From assembly GCF_000759855.1 (NCBI RefSeq), contig NZ_JNAI01000010.1:124001-188000 (forward strand): 64,000 nucleotides of DNA, in the 5' to 3' direction. Positions 1 through 10,309 of the stretch are shown in pieces. Below the pieces are notes generated by a model. The model saw only the letters and a program-made list of their open reading frames with translations. It was not told where the DNA came from and did not search any database. Both the position numbers and the translations under genes were made by a program. Position 1 is the stretch's first letter, and each line of letters begins with the position of its first letter. Source of the stretch: Prochlorococcus marinus str. MIT 9107 (GTDB taxonomy: Bacteria > Cyanobacteriota > Cyanobacteriia > PCC-6307 > Cyanobiaceae).

Positions 1-252
1 TCCAAAGTTGAAATTTATACTTGGCAATATTGCCCATTCTGTATTCAAGCAAAATCTCTACTCAAGAAAAAAAATATAACTTTTACAGAATACAAGATTG
101 ATGGGGATGAAGATGCAAGAGCATTGATGACTGAAAGAGCAGATGGTAGAAGTACATTACCACAAATATTTATAGATAATGCAGGTATTGGAGGCTGCGA
201 TGATCTCTACACATTAGAAAATGAAAATAAATTAGACGCATTATTAAACTAG
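1..252 (+). CDS. grxC: Glutaredoxin 3, 5' end cut by the window edge
   Basis: The first frame reads from base 1 to a TAG at 250-252 and gives 83 residues of a monothiol/dithiol-fold protein. It has the dithiol active site CPFC near the start, a TLPQIFID stretch holding the cis-proline, and a GGCDDL motif that contacts glutathione. These are standard for GrxC, which reduces protein disulfides and mixed disulfides with glutathione in the cytosol. Only a few N-terminal residues can be missing, since the family is about 85 aa. The gshB gene for glutathione synthesis starts 5 bases downstream on the same strand, so the two are probably co-transcribed. The true start lies outside the window. Confidence 0.95.
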   Translation, partial: SKVEIYTWQYCPFCIQAKSLLKKKNITFTEYKIDGDEDARALMTERADGRSTLPQIFIDNAGIGGCDDLYTLENENKLDALLN

Positions 253-257
253 ATCTT

Positions 258-1181
258 ATGAAATTTCTATTCGTAATAGATCCAATAAAAAATATAAATC
301 CCTTAAAGGATTCATCTGCTGCTTTAATGCAAGCATCATCAAAAAAAAATATTGAAATATGGAGTTGCACTCCTCAAGACCTTGAAGCCAGAGGTGATGA
401 AGTATGGGCATCTTCCCTAAAAGTTGAAGTAAATCCGTGGATTTCTTTCAAAGAGAATGATTGCATCCCTCTCGCCGAATTTAATTGCATTTGGATGAGA
501 AAAGATCCTCCTGTAAATGAGGCTTATTTATATGCAACGCATCTTTTAGAAGTTGCCGAAAGAAAAGGAGTAAAAGTAATTAACAAACCTTCATCATTAA
601 GAGCATGGAACGAAAAGCTAGGTGCTTTGAGATACAGCCACTTAATGGCACCTACAATAGTTGCGAGTAAGGTAAAAGATCTTATTAATTTTGCAAATAT
701 AAATAATGAAGTAGTCATAAAACCTCTTGGAGGAAAAGGTGGTCAAGGTGTTATAAGGATAAATAAAAATTCTCCAGGAATAAAATCAATCATTGAATTA
801 ATCACTTCTCAAGAAGAATTACCGGTTATGATGCAAAAATTTATTCCTGAAGTCATAGATGGTGATAAAAGAATAATTATCGTAAATGGTGAAGCAATTG
901 GCTCTATTAATAGGATTCCTCAAGGAGGCGATTTTAGGAGTAATTTGGCAATGGGCGGTAAGGCCGAACCAACATTACTAACAGAAAAAGAAAAAAGTAT
1001 CTGCTCAGAGTTATCTCATCACTTCAAAGATGAAGGTTTATTTTTTGTGGGTATTGATGTAATAAATGGAATGCTTAGCGAGATTAATGTAACCAGTCCA
1101 ACAGGTTTAAGAGAAATAGAAAATTTATCCAATAAGAATGTTTCAGAGGAAGTTATTGAAAAATTAATGGAAATTATCTAG
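258..1181 (+). CDS. gshB: Glutathione synthetase
   Basis: This 307-residue protein makes glutathione from gamma-glutamylcysteine, glycine and ATP. It has the prokaryotic GshB N-terminal domain ([10 protein letters not shown] at 81-90, [12 protein letters not shown] at 109-120) followed by an ATP-grasp domain with the glycine-rich loop [12 protein letters not shown] at 153-164. A metal and substrate-binding stretch, [13 protein letters not shown], sits at 276-288. Length and motif order match bacterial GshB. It follows grxC by 5 bases, which suggests a glutathione operon. Its 3' end overlaps the convergent menF gene by 8 bases, so there is no room for an intergenic terminator. Confidence 0.97.
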   Translation: MKFLFVIDPIKNINPLKDSSAALMQASSKKNIEIWSCTPQDLEARGDEVWASSLKVEVNPWISFKENDCIPLAEFNCIWMRKDPPVNEAYLYATHLLEVAERKGVKVINKPSSLRAWNEKLGALRYSHLMAPTIVASKVKDLINFANINNEVVIKPLGGKGGQGVIRINKNSPGIKSIIELITSQEELPVMMQKFIPEVIDGDKRIIIVNGEAIGSINRIPQGGDFRSNLAMGGKAEPTLLTEKEKSICSELSHHFKDEGLFFVGIDVINGMLSEINVTSPTGLREIENLSNKNVSEEVIEKLMEII

Positions 1182-2586
1182 GATTTTTAGCGAAAAATAT
1201 TTGTTTTACTATAGATTCAAATTTTAATTTAATCTCATCTATTTCTTTCTTTAAAACAGAACCTGAAACTATACCTGAACCTGCAGTAAATTCAATATTT
1301 TCTTCAATATATCTTGCACCTCTTATTACTAAAAGAAATGAAGCATTTCCTGATGCATCAACCCAACCCATTGGAGAAGCATAATTTCCTCGAGGGAAAG
1401 ACTCAAGAGTGTTTATCCAATCCAATGCGACATTTTTTGGGTATCCACAAACTGCCGGAGATGGATGTAGGTTTTCAAGCAATTCAAAAGGACATATGTT
1501 TTCAACTTTAGAGAAAATGAGTGTTTGCAAATGAGAAATATCTCCAAATGAATTGACCTTGATATCACTTTTTTTAAAATTTGTTATTTTTGAAACTTCT
1601 AAACATTTAATTAAATACTGTATTACATAATTATGTTCCTTTAACTCTTTAGTACTTTTTAGGAGTTTCTTAAAATTTGAATTAGTTGAGATAGTTCCAG
1701 CAAGAGCCTCCAAAGTTAAATTAGGTTTATTAAATGAAAATAATTTTTCTGGAGATGCTCCAAACAAAATATCCTTACTATTCCTTTTCCAAACGTATCT
1801 GCATGTATTTGGTTGATTCTTTTTTAATCTTTTTAAAATTTCTACTAAATCTAATTTATTTTTAATTTTTATTTTAATCCTATTCGCTAAAACTATCTTT
1901 TCGAGGATACCTTTCTCTACTAATTGCATTCCCCTATTTACTAATTTTTTCAAATTTTTATTAGAAGTTTCTAAGGAGTCGAAGAAATCATCAATAATAG
2001 GAAAATCAAAACTAGTTTTTAAGTCAGATGATTTTATTAATTCTGAGCCAGAATTAATAACCTGATTTCTAATTGTCCATATTTCTTCAATTAATGTTCT
2101 TAATGATGATTTACCTTCAACATGACCATTAATTCTTATCCAGCAATTCTTATCACTTTTAATAATTAATATTTTTGGTAAGATAGCTTCCAAACTAGGA
2201 ACATCTGAGGATAAATTCTTATTATTCAAATTTTCAGAAAAAGAAAATAAATAAATTATTTTTGAAAGTGCAGAATTATTTGATTCATAAGTTAAGTTAA
2301 TTAAATTTTTAAAATTTTCAGAATTAAACTCATTTGCTACCTCAAATCTTTTTGGACCATCCAAAGTAACATATTTACATTTCTCGAAAGCAATATATGA
2401 AATGCCATCACATTCCTCCCAAAATGAAGAAAACGGATATTTATTTATAAACAATTCATATACTTGAAATAAATCAATACATGGCATCTCTAGACAAATA
2501 CTCACTAAACCAGAATTTTCCACTTTCTTATCGAAAGAGGTAAATACATCTTTTAAAAAATCTGTAAAGTTTAAATCATTTTTCAT
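1174..2586 (-). CDS. menF: Isochorismate synthase (phylloquinone synthesis)
   Basis: This 470-residue protein has the chorismate-binding fold of the MenF/EntC/TrpE family in its C-terminal half. Motifs include [18 protein letters not shown] and [18 protein letters not shown]. Isochorismate synthase converts chorismate to isochorismate, the first committed step to phylloquinone, the electron carrier of photosystem I. The assignment over anthranilate synthase rests on the men genes next door (menA, menC, menE start divergently 86 bases away) and the HPSPAVCG motif. The N-terminal half is poorly conserved and AT-rich. Start is ATG at 2586. The stop overlaps gshB by 8 bases on the opposite strand. 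Confidence 0.94.
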   Translation of the reverse strand: MKNDLNFTDFLKDVFTSFDKKVENSGLVSICLEMPCIDLFQVYELFINKYPFSSFWEECDGISYIAFEKCKYVTLDGPKRFEVANEFNSENFKNLINLTYESNNSALSKIIYLFSFSENLNNKNLSSDVPSLEAILPKILIIKSDKNCWIRINGHVEGKSSLRTLIEEIWTIRNQVINSGSELIKSSDLKTSFDFPIIDDFFDSLETSNKNLKKLVNRGMQLVEKGILEKIVLANRIKIKIKNKLDLVEILKRLKKNQPNTCRYVWKRNSKDILFGASPEKLFSFNKPNLTLEALAGTISTNSNFKKLLKSTKELKEHNYVIQYLIKCLEVSKITNFKKSDIKVNSFGDISHLQTLIFSKVENICPFELLENLHPSPAVCGYPKNVALDWINTLESFPRGNYASPMGWVDASGNASFLLVIRGARYIEENIEFTAGSGIVSGSVLKKEIDEIKLKFESIVKQIFFAKNPR

Positions 2587-2672
2587 TACTTATTGAAAAT
2601 AACTAAAAATCATGCAATAAAGTAAAAAATGTAACTCAATTTATAAACTATATTTAATATTGATGAAATTTT

Positions 2673-3605
2673 GTGTGTTTATTAAAAATGGACGAAAATA
2701 AAAAAAAATTATGGAAACAAGCAATAAAATGGCCTCTTTATTCTGTTGCCATACTTCCAGTTTTTATAACAGGGGCTTATTTACTCAATCAATATGAAAA
2801 GGTAAAAATTTATAATTTGATTGCATTTACTTTAGCTGCAATTTTGATATTACTTTGGGAAAATCTAACTAATGATTTATTCGACGCAGAAACAGGTATC
2901 GATGAATTCAAATTCCATTCAATTGTAAATCTTGTAAAAAATAAAAAAATAATTTCATTTATTGCATATACATCTTTAGTTATTGGTTTATTAATAATTT
3001 CAATTATTTCAATATCAACAAGTATAAACATTTTGATTTTGGTGACAGCTTGCTGCTTCTTAGGATATTTATATCAAGGACCTCCTTTTAGATTTGGCTA
3101 TCAAGGTTTAGGAGAACCATTATGCTGGATTGCATTTGGACCTTTTGCTTACTCTGCAGTCTTAATTGCCTTAAATCCGTCTAATATTTACTTTGAAGAT
3201 ATTCCTTGGAAAGTTTCTTTATTACTTGGTTCAGGACCTTCCTTAGCAACAACTCTTGTATTATTTTGTTCTCATTTTCATCAAATTTCTGAAGATAAAA
3301 AGCATGGGAAAAACTCACCTTTAGTTCGATTAGGATCAAAAAAAGGTTCTCAATTTGTACCTTGGATAATTTTTACAATATATATTTTTCAACTTTTCAC
3401 TATAGTTACTGGATTTATTCCAGTATTTTGTATCCTTTATTTGATTAGTTTTCCTCAAGCAATAAGACTTATAAACTTAGTAACCTCATCATATAAAAAA
3501 CCTTCAGCTATAAAAAATTGCAAATTCGTCGCAATAAAATTTCAAACTCTTAATGGAGTTGGCTTAATCACAGGATTAATATTTAATTACTTGATTAATA
3601 AATGA
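2673..3605 (+). CDS. menA: 1,4-dihydroxy-2-naphthoate phytyltransferase
   Basis: MenA attaches the phytyl (prenyl) chain to dihydroxynaphthoate in the membrane during phylloquinone synthesis. The 310-residue protein is a UbiA-family membrane prenyltransferase with about eight hydrophobic segments. The first Asp-rich motif is N-D-x-x-D-x-x-x-x-x-D at 67-77, and a second polar loop, SEDKKHGKNSPLVRLG, lies mid-protein. The listed start is GTG at 2673; an ATG at 2688 is an equally plausible start and would drop five residues. The menC start codon overlaps its stop by 4 bases (ATGA), which argues for translational coupling in a menA-menC-menE operon. Confidence 0.95.
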   Translation: MCLLKMDENKKKLWKQAIKWPLYSVAILPVFITGAYLLNQYEKVKIYNLIAFTLAAILILLWENLTNDLFDAETGIDEFKFHSIVNLVKNKKIISFIAYTSLVIGLLIISIISISTSINILILVTACCFLGYLYQGPPFRFGYQGLGEPLCWIAFGPFAYSAVLIALNPSNIYFEDIPWKVSLLLGSGPSLATTLVLFCSHFHQISEDKKHGKNSPLVRLGSKKGSQFVPWIIFTIYIFQLFTIVTGFIPVFCILYLISFPQAIRLINLVTSSYKKPSAIKNCKFVAIKFQTLNGVGLITGLIFNYLINK

Positions 3606-4567
3606 ACTTAATATTTAAAAAAAAATTTTATAGCTTTAAGTTATCTACAAAAGTAGAAAATTCTAAAAACACTTACCTTACAAAATCGGGTTGGATAATT
3701 AAATTAACAAGTAATGATAAAAAAATTGGGTTTGGAGAAGTTTCACCGCTTGATAAAGAAGGCTTAAAAAAATGTGCAAAACAACTAAATATGATTCCTG
3801 AGTATGTAGGTTTATTTAATTTATCTGACCAAATAAATAGTTTTCACCCATGCATTCAATCTGCAATAAATTCTGCATTAGCAGAGATAAATGAAAAAAT
3901 AATTTTTAAAGAAAACTATTACTTTGATGAAATTGATAAAACAGCCATACTTTTAAATCCTAAAAATGTAATTTCAGATTTAAATGAAATTAAAAAAAGA
4001 CAATCTAATATTGGAAAATCAGTAACCATAAAATGGAAAGTAGCATTAAAAAATAACCATGAGGAAGAAGCAATTTTAGAAGAAATTTTAAGCCAAATAG
4101 GTAATAACATTAAGTTAAGAATAGATGCTAATGGTTCTTGGGGAAGAGAGATGGCTAATAGATGGACTGATATTTTAAAAGATAACAAGAATATAGATTG
4201 GTTAGAACAACCTCTTTCTGTTGATGATATTGATGGAATGAAAGAACTCAACAAAAAAATTCCAATAGCCTTAGATGAATCACTTTTAAAATTTCCAACT
4301 TTGATTGATGAGTGGAAGGGTTGGCAAATTCGAAGGCCTTCTCAGGAAAATAATCCAATTAAGCTTTTAAGAGAATTAGAAAATAAAAAAGCTTTAATAT
4401 CTATAAGTACCTCATTTGAAACTGGAATAGGAAGGAGATGGCTTTATCATTTATCGTCTCTACAATTACAAGGACCAACTCCAAAAGTTCCTGGTTTAGC
4501 AATGAATAAATTCCCTAATTCGTTTCTATTTTTAAATGAAGCAAAAATGATATGGAATCAACTATGA
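3602..4567 (+). CDS. menC: o-Succinylbenzoate synthase
   Basis: MenC dehydrates SHCHC to o-succinylbenzoate in phylloquinone synthesis. The 321-residue protein is of the enolase superfamily: catalytic-type Lys in TIKWKV (K146), and metal ligands D175 (RIDANGSW), E202 (WLEQPL) and D225 (ALDESL). Where most OSBS enzymes have the second catalytic Lys in a KP motif about 20 residues after the third metal ligand, I read R-R-P at 244-246, so this Lys appears replaced by Arg. Context between menA and menE supports the name. It overlaps menA by 4 bases and menE by up to 16 bases. Confidence 0.92.
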   Translation: MNLIFKKKFYSFKLSTKVENSKNTYLTKSGWIIKLTSNDKKIGFGEVSPLDKEGLKKCAKQLNMIPEYVGLFNLSDQINSFHPCIQSAINSALAEINEKIIFKENYYFDEIDKTAILLNPKNVISDLNEIKKRQSNIGKSVTIKWKVALKNNHEEEAILEEILSQIGNNIKLRIDANGSWGREMANRWTDILKDNKNIDWLEQPLSVDDIDGMKELNKKIPIALDESLLKFPTLIDEWKGWQIRRPSQENNPIKLLRELENKKALISISTSFETGIGRRWLYHLSSLQLQGPTPKVPGLAMNKFPNSFLFLNEAKMIWNQL

Positions 4568-5766
4568 AAAATAAAATTCATATTATTGAAGTTGAAAATA
4601 ATGAAACTCAATCTGTAGAGAAAATTATTAAAAAAATTAGAGAGAATAAAATTATTTATGTAAAAAACAAATTTCATGAAAACGAAGATGCATTAGATTC
4701 AATTAATGAAAATGGACCAGCAATTATCTTAAATAGTAGTGGTAGTTCTGGAAAACCGAGAAAATGTTTTCACCATTTAGATAATCTTAAATTATCTGCC
4801 GCTACATCAGGCCAATGGTTATTAGAGCAAGGATTTGAATTGCAAAACTGCTTAATTTTAAATACTTTACCCCTCAACCATATAAGTGGATTAATGCCAA
4901 TTTTTAGAAGTCAAATTTGGGGATGTGATTGCATTAATATTTCTCCGAATTTAATAAAACAAACTCGAGAACTTTTACTTTTTACAATTAAATCTAAAAA
5001 AAACAAACAACACTTGATTACGTCATTAGTACCTACTCAATTAAAAAGACTTTTAGCTGAAAAAGATGGTATTAGCTGGCTAAAAATTTTTGATCTAATT
5101 TGGGTAGGTGGAGCTTCAGTTTCACACGATACTGCAGAACAATGTATACAAAAAAAAATAAAATTAGCACCTTGTTACGGCTCAACTGAAACAGCAGCAA
5201 TGGTTACGAGTTTAAAACCGAAAGAATTCTTAATGGGTTTTGAAAGTGTTGGAGAAATACTACCTGATACAAAAATAAGAATTAACGCAAAAGGATTAAT
5301 CGAGATAAAAACAGCCAGAATTGGAATCGAAATAATAAACTCTTCAAAAACTGAAAATTTCAAAAATAAAAATGGTTGGTGGCAAACCAATGATTTAGGT
5401 GAAATCAATCAAATCAATAATTCTTTATATTTAAACTTTCTTGGAAGAAGTGACAATGCTTTTAATTCAGGAGGAGAAATCGTTTTTCCAGAAGTAATTG
5501 AATCTCGATTAAATAATTTCGTTATGAAAGAGAATATCCCAATTAATAAATTCAATATTTCAAAAGTAACCGACAAATTATGGGGAAATAAAATTCAAAT
5601 AATTGTTGAATTTAGAGAACTTACAAATCATAAAACTATTGAAAATTCATTAAATTTATTAAAAAAATTTTCTCAAAGTTGGCCTAAACATGAAAAACCT
5701 GAGAAGTGGATTGTTAAAAACAAAAATAACAGTACAGAAAAAATAAACTATAAATTTAAAAAATAA
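4552..5766 (+). CDS. menE: o-Succinylbenzoate-CoA ligase
   Basis: MenE activates o-succinylbenzoate with ATP and CoA. It is an ANL-superfamily adenylate-forming enzyme of 404 residues, short for the family (usually about 450). The phosphate loop is NSSGSSGKPRK at 61-71, slightly altered from the usual STG-TGxPK form. YGSTETAA, a TNDLGE motif (GWWQTNDLGEI), the hinge motif GRSDNAFNSGGE and a Lys-rich C-terminus follow. The start at 4552 overlaps menC by 16 bases; an ATG at 4564 would give the 4-base ATGA overlap also seen at menA/menC and may be the true start. It converges on the thioesterase gene with only 3 bases between stops. Confidence 0.92.
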   Translation: MESTMKNKIHIIEVENNETQSVEKIIKKIRENKIIYVKNKFHENEDALDSINENGPAIILNSSGSSGKPRKCFHHLDNLKLSAATSGQWLLEQGFELQNCLILNTLPLNHISGLMPIFRSQIWGCDCINISPNLIKQTRELLLFTIKSKKNKQHLITSLVPTQLKRLLAEKDGISWLKIFDLIWVGGASVSHDTAEQCIQKKIKLAPCYGSTETAAMVTSLKPKEFLMGFESVGEILPDTKIRINAKGLIEIKTARIGIEIINSSKTENFKNKNGWWQTNDLGEINQINNSLYLNFLGRSDNAFNSGGEIVFPEVIESRLNNFVMKENIPINKFNISKVTDKLWGNKIQIIVEFRELTNHKTIENSLNLLKKFSQSWPKHEKPEKWIVKNKNNSTEKINYKFKK

Positions 5767-5769
5767 TAA

Positions 5770-6222
<453 letters not shown>

Positions 6223-6231
6223 TTAAAGAAG

Positions 6232-7419
6232 TTATCTATCAACAGATCCCATAATGACATCTATTGAACCAAGGATTGCCATAATATCAGCAATTTTGGC
6301 ACCTTTGAGGATATGAGGCAATATTTGCAGATTATTTAAATCAGCTGCTCTGATTTTAAATCTCCATGGGGTGACTTCATTATTTCCTTGAATAAATACA
6401 CCTATTTCTCCTTTACCGGACTCTAATCTTGTATACAATTCTCCGTTAGGAATTTTAAAAGTTGGAGCAACCTTCTTAGCTACATATTGATAGTCAATAC
6501 CAAATATTTCACTCTTCTTATCTTCAGTCGCCATTCTTTGAGCTTCTAAATTTTCTGTTGGACCTCCTGGAATCATTTTGCAGGCTTGGCGAATGATACT
6601 TAGTGATTGTCTCATCTCTTCAATTCTTACTCGATATCTCGCATAACAATCACCTTCTTTTTCTGAAGCAATCTGCCAATCAAAATCTTCATAAGATTCA
6701 TAACTATCTACTTTCCTTAAATCCCAGGAAACTCCAGAAGCTCTAAGCATTGGCCCAGACAAAGACCAGTTAATTGCCTGGTCTCTTTGTATTGTTCCAA
6801 GACCTTCAATTCTTTTTCTAAAAATCGGATTATTTGTTATTAATTTTTCGTATTCATCTATCTTAGGACCGAACCAATCACAAAAGTCTATACATTTTTC
6901 TAACCATCCATATGGGAGATCACATGCGACACCACCTATCCTAAAGAAATTATTATTTATTAATCTTTGTCCAGTAGCAGCTTCCCAAAGATCATAAATC
7001 ATTTCTCTTTCTCTAAAAATATAGAAAAATGGAGTTTGAGCTCCTACGTCTGCTAAAAAGGGACCAAGCCATAAAAGATGATTGGCAATACGATTAAGTT
7101 CCAGCATAAGAACTCTTATGTAACTAGCTCTTTTAGGCACTGGAATATTAGCTAATCTTTCAGGAGCATTTACTACAATAGCTTCATAAAACATTCCTGC
7201 TGCGTAATCCATTCTGCTTACATAAGGGACATACATGACATTTGTCCTATTTTCAGCTATCTTTTCCATTCCTCTATGTAAATATCCAATTACAGGCTCA
7301 CAATCAATGACATTCTCACCGTCAAGAGTTACAACTAACCTTAAAACTCCATGCATTGAAGGATGGTGAGGGCCAAAATTGACCACCATTGGTTCTGTTC
7401 TAGTCTCTAACTGAGCCAT
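6232..7419 (-). CDS. ndhH: NDH-1 subunit H (49 kDa-type)
   Basis: NdhH is a hydrophilic subunit of the thylakoid NDH-1 complex and helps form the plastoquinone-binding site used in cyclic electron flow and respiration. The 395 residues show the family hallmarks: [16 protein letters not shown] near residue 15, [13 protein letters not shown], and a C-terminus ending [12 protein letters not shown]. The length equals that of cyanobacterial NdhH. The start ATG at 7419 lies 38 bases from the divergent rsmH. The thioesterase gene menI follows 9 bases downstream, an unexplained but probably co-transcribed pair. Confidence 0.98.
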   Translation of the reverse strand: MAQLETRTEPMVVNFGPHHPSMHGVLRLVVTLDGENVIDCEPVIGYLHRGMEKIAENRTNVMYVPYVSRMDYAAGMFYEAIVVNAPERLANIPVPKRASYIRVLMLELNRIANHLLWLGPFLADVGAQTPFFYIFREREMIYDLWEAATGQRLINNNFFRIGGVACDLPYGWLEKCIDFCDWFGPKIDEYEKLITNNPIFRKRIEGLGTIQRDQAINWSLSGPMLRASGVSWDLRKVDSYESYEDFDWQIASEKEGDCYARYRVRIEEMRQSLSIIRQACKMIPGGPTENLEAQRMATEDKKSEIFGIDYQYVAKKVAPTFKIPNGELYTRLESGKGEIGVFIQGNNEVTPWRFKIRAADLNNLQILPHILKGAKIADIMAILGSIDVIMGSVDR

Positions 7420-7457
7420 TCGAAATTTTACTTCTAAACAAATCTTAGTCGAAAGTT

Positions 7458-8360
7458 ATGCAAACTGACCTATCTGATTCATCTTTTTTCAATCATAAAT
7501 CAGTTATGACAGATGAGATTATGGCTTCATTAGAGCATTACCCATTAATAAACAACAACCAACTTAAAGGAATAGACGCGACTTTAGGAGGAGGCGGGCA
7601 CTCATATCATTTATTAAGAAAATATTCAGATTTAAATATAATTGGACTTGATCAAGATCCATTCGCCAGAAAATCTGCATCAAAAAAACTTGATGAATTT
7701 AAAAAAAGGATTGATATAAGGGCTTCAAATTTTGCGGATTTTGAACCAAAAGAAAAAGTTTCTTTTGTGATTGCAGATCTTGGAGTAAATAGTAACCAAA
7801 TTGATAATCCTAAAAGAGGATTTAGTTTCCAAAAAGATGGTCCACTTGATATGCGCATGAATCCTTTTCTTGAGGTTGATGCAGAGAAATTAATTGAGGC
7901 TTTAAATGAAAAAGATCTTGCTAACCTAATTTATAAATATGGAGATGAGAGATTATCAAGAAAGATTGCTAGGAAAATAAAAATGGATTTGAAGGAAAAT
8001 GGAAAATATTCTGGGACAAAAGAGTTAGCTTATTCTATTGCCGGCTGCTTCCCACCAAAACAAAGATATAAGAAAATTCACCCAGCAACAAGGACATTTC
8101 AAGCACTAAGAATTGCCGTTAATAAAGAAATTGAAGTATTAGAAAAATTTTTGCAAGTTGTCCCTGAATGGCTTTTGCCGGGCGGAATTATCTCTATTAT
8201 TAGTTTTCATTCCCTAGAGGATAGGTTAGTTAAAAGTTCATTTAGGAATGATCAAAGACTAAAAAACCTGACAAAAAAGCCAATAACTCCTTCCGAACAA
8301 GAAGTCGAACTAAATAAAAGAGCTAGAAGTGGAAAATTAAGAATTGCTCAATTAAATTGA
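7458..8360 (+). CDS. rsmH: 16S rRNA (cytosine-1402 N4) methyltransferase
   Basis: RsmH (formerly MraW) methylates C1402 of 16S rRNA at the ribosomal P site. The 300 residues carry the SAM-binding motif DATLGGGGHSYHLL at about 40-53, the NRGFS-like motif KRGFSFQKDGPLDMRM, the TRTFQALRIAVNKE stretch and SFHSLEDRLVK near the C-terminus. All are diagnostic. The gene stands alone between divergent ndhH and convergent cysteine desulfurase rather than in a cell-wall (mra) cluster, as is common in cyanobacteria. Confidence 0.97.
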   Translation: MQTDLSDSSFFNHKSVMTDEIMASLEHYPLINNNQLKGIDATLGGGGHSYHLLRKYSDLNIIGLDQDPFARKSASKKLDEFKKRIDIRASNFADFEPKEKVSFVIADLGVNSNQIDNPKRGFSFQKDGPLDMRMNPFLEVDAEKLIEALNEKDLANLIYKYGDERLSRKIARKIKMDLKENGKYSGTKELAYSIAGCFPPKQRYKKIHPATRTFQALRIAVNKEIEVLEKFLQVVPEWLLPGGIISIISFHSLEDRLVKSSFRNDQRLKNLTKKPITPSEQEVELNKRARSGKLRIAQLN

Positions 8361-8374
8361 GGAGTTAATAATTT

Positions 8375-9520
8375 CTAACGTAATGATTTAATCGTATTTG
8401 TAAGAATATGAATTGCTTGTTTTATATCTTTTGAACTAGTGCTTAATCCAATACTTAACCTTATTGAAGATTCTGCTTCTTTAAAAGTTCTACCTAAGGC
8501 GAGCAAAACGTGAGAAGGTTCACCATTACTGCATGCAGATCCACTAGAACAAATAATTTTAGATTTTAAAAGTTTATGAAACTTTGCTCCGTTTAAATCC
8601 AATATAGTCAAATTCAAATTATGCGGTAACCTTTTTTTTATGGAGCCATTAATTAATAAACCAGAATTATTTTCTAACAAACCCTCTAAAAGGTTATTTC
8701 TACATAAAAGTAACTTCTCAGCATTCTTTTTTTGATTAAGAACGGCTATCTCTATTGCCTTAGCAAAGCCTACTACTAGAGGGAGAGGTAATGTGCCAGA
8801 TCTTAGACCATATTCCTGCCCTCCTCCAACAATTAAAGGTTCCAAATTAATTTCTTCATCAATCAGAAGAAGTCCTATCCCTTTGGGACCATAAATTTTA
8901 TGAGAACTCATAGTTATCATATTTACATTTGATAAAAGACCTTTTAACTCGATATAACCTAAACATTGTGCAAAATCTGAGTGAAAAGTTATTCCTCTTG
9001 AATTACAGATCTTTGAAATATTCTCTATGGGCTGAAGAACTCCTATTTCGTTATTGGCCAACATTACGCTCGCCATAAATGTATCTTCTCTTATATTCTT
9101 TATGAACTTTTCTTCTGAAATTAAACCGTCTCTTTCTGGACTAATTTCTGTCACCATAAATCCCTCTTTTTTTAATTTTTCCAAAGGCTCCAGCACCGCC
9201 TTATGCTCCGTTTTCATGGTGATAATATGTCCATATTTTCCTGTTTTTTTATAAAAATTTCTTGCAAAACCTAATAAAGCTAAATTATTAGATTCTGTAG
9301 CCCCACTTGTAAAAATAACCTTTTTATTATTAAGAAATAAATTTTGTTCTATTTTTTCTCTTGAGGCTTCCAATATAGCGCTTGCGTTTATTCCCGCTAA
9401 ATTTGATTTACTTGAAGGGTTAGAAAATATCTCACTCCAAAAAGGTTTCATAGAATCAACAACATCTTTAGAGCAAGGAGTTGAAGATTGATAGTCTAGT
9501 AGTATGGGAGTTGATAGCAT
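8375..9520 (-). CDS. Cysteine desulfurase (IscS/NifS class)
   Basis: A 381-residue PLP enzyme that moves sulfur from cysteine to acceptors for Fe-S cluster or thio-nucleoside synthesis. The PLP Lys is in SSHKIYGPKGIG at about 205, following SDFAQ. The active Cys loop is SSGSACSNGEPSHVL near 325, placing it in class I (IscS/NifS) rather than SufS. The N-terminus IYLDYQSSTP-like opening (LLDYQSSTPCSKDV) is typical. The start ATG at 9520 faces the divergent response regulator 59 bases away. Whether it serves Fe-S assembly or tRNA thiolation cannot be told from the sequence, because no scaffold gene adjoins it. Confidence 0.93.
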   Translation of the reverse strand: MLSTPILLDYQSSTPCSKDVVDSMKPFWSEIFSNPSSKSNLAGINASAILEASREKIEQNLFLNNKKVIFTSGATESNNLALLGFARNFYKKTGKYGHIITMKTEHKAVLEPLEKLKKEGFMVTEISPERDGLISEEKFIKNIREDTFMASVMLANNEIGVLQPIENISKICNSRGITFHSDFAQCLGYIELKGLLSNVNMITMSSHKIYGPKGIGLLLIDEEINLEPLIVGGGQEYGLRSGTLPLPLVVGFAKAIEIAVLNQKKNAEKLLLCRNNLLEGLLENNSGLLINGSIKKRLPHNLNLTILDLNGAKFHKLLKSKIICSSGSACSNGEPSHVLLALGRTFKEAESSIRLSIGLSTSSKDIKQAIHILTNTIKSLR

Positions 9521-9579
9521 TGTATTTAGTATATAAAATTCTCTTTATTACTAGAAAATCAAATTCAAAAATTTAAAAA

Positions 9580-10308
9580 ATGAATGAAATTAATCAAGTA
9601 GAAAATGAAACAGTAAGAAAATCAAAAATTTTATTAGTTGATGATGAACCTGGTTTAAGAACAGCTGTTAAAACATTTCTAGAGGATGAAGGCTTTGAAA
9701 TATTTATTGCAGTAGATGGAGAGGATGGTTGGGAAAAAGCTCAAAAAATTTTTCCTGATTTAATAATCAGCGACATTATGATGCCCCGAGCTAACGGTTA
9801 TGCTTTATTAGAAAAAATTAGAGAGGATGAAAAATTAGGAGGAACTCCAGTTATTTTCCTAACCGCAAAAGGAATGACCCTAGACAGAACAGAGGGTTAT
9901 CTTGCAGGAGTTGATGATTATATTTCTAAACCTTTCGACCCCGATGAATTAGCTGCGAGAGTTAAAAATGTAATCAATAGACAAGAACGTTTACTAAAAG
10001 AAGCAGCAAGATTCGCAGATATTGACGTAAGCAAAATGGCGAAGCAAATTACTGAAATAAAATCTATGCTCACAGAGCAAAATCCTACTAATTTAGAAAA
10101 TAAAGTAAATCTTCCTAGTTTTACTCCAAGAGAAGCTAGTGTACTTCAACTTGTGGCAGAGGGGCTGATGAACAAGGAAATCGCAAGAAAGCTAGAAACA
10201 TCTATTAGAAATGTTGAAAAATATGTAAGCAGACTTTTTATTAAAACAGGTACTTCTAGCAGAACCGAATTGGTTCGTTATGCACTTGAAAATCATTTAG
10301 TAAAATAA
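9580..10308 (+). CDS. Response regulator, REC plus LuxR-type HTH (Ycf29-like)
   Basis: The 242-residue protein has an N-terminal receiver domain with acidic pocket DDE (21-23), phosphoacceptor D65 in IISDIMMPR, and conserved K117 in ISKPFDPDEL. A linker of about 50 residues leads to a C-terminal LuxR/FixJ HTH from 181 on (FTPREASVLQLVAEG). Prochlorococcus has few response regulators, and the one of this architecture resembles the plastid-encoded Ycf29/TctD regulator. I have not confirmed this by alignment. No histidine kinase is nearby. It starts 59 bases from the divergent cysteine desulfurase and converges on chlM with 1 base between stops. Confidence 0.88.
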   Translation: MNEINQVENETVRKSKILLVDDEPGLRTAVKTFLEDEGFEIFIAVDGEDGWEKAQKIFPDLIISDIMMPRANGYALLEKIREDEKLGGTPVIFLTAKGMTLDRTEGYLAGVDDYISKPFDPDELAARVKNVINRQERLLKEAARFADIDVSKMAKQITEIKSMLTEQNPTNLENKVNLPSFTPREASVLQLVAEGLMNKEIARKLETSIRNVEKYVSRLFIKTGTSSRTELVRYALENHLVK

Positions 10309-10309
10309 A

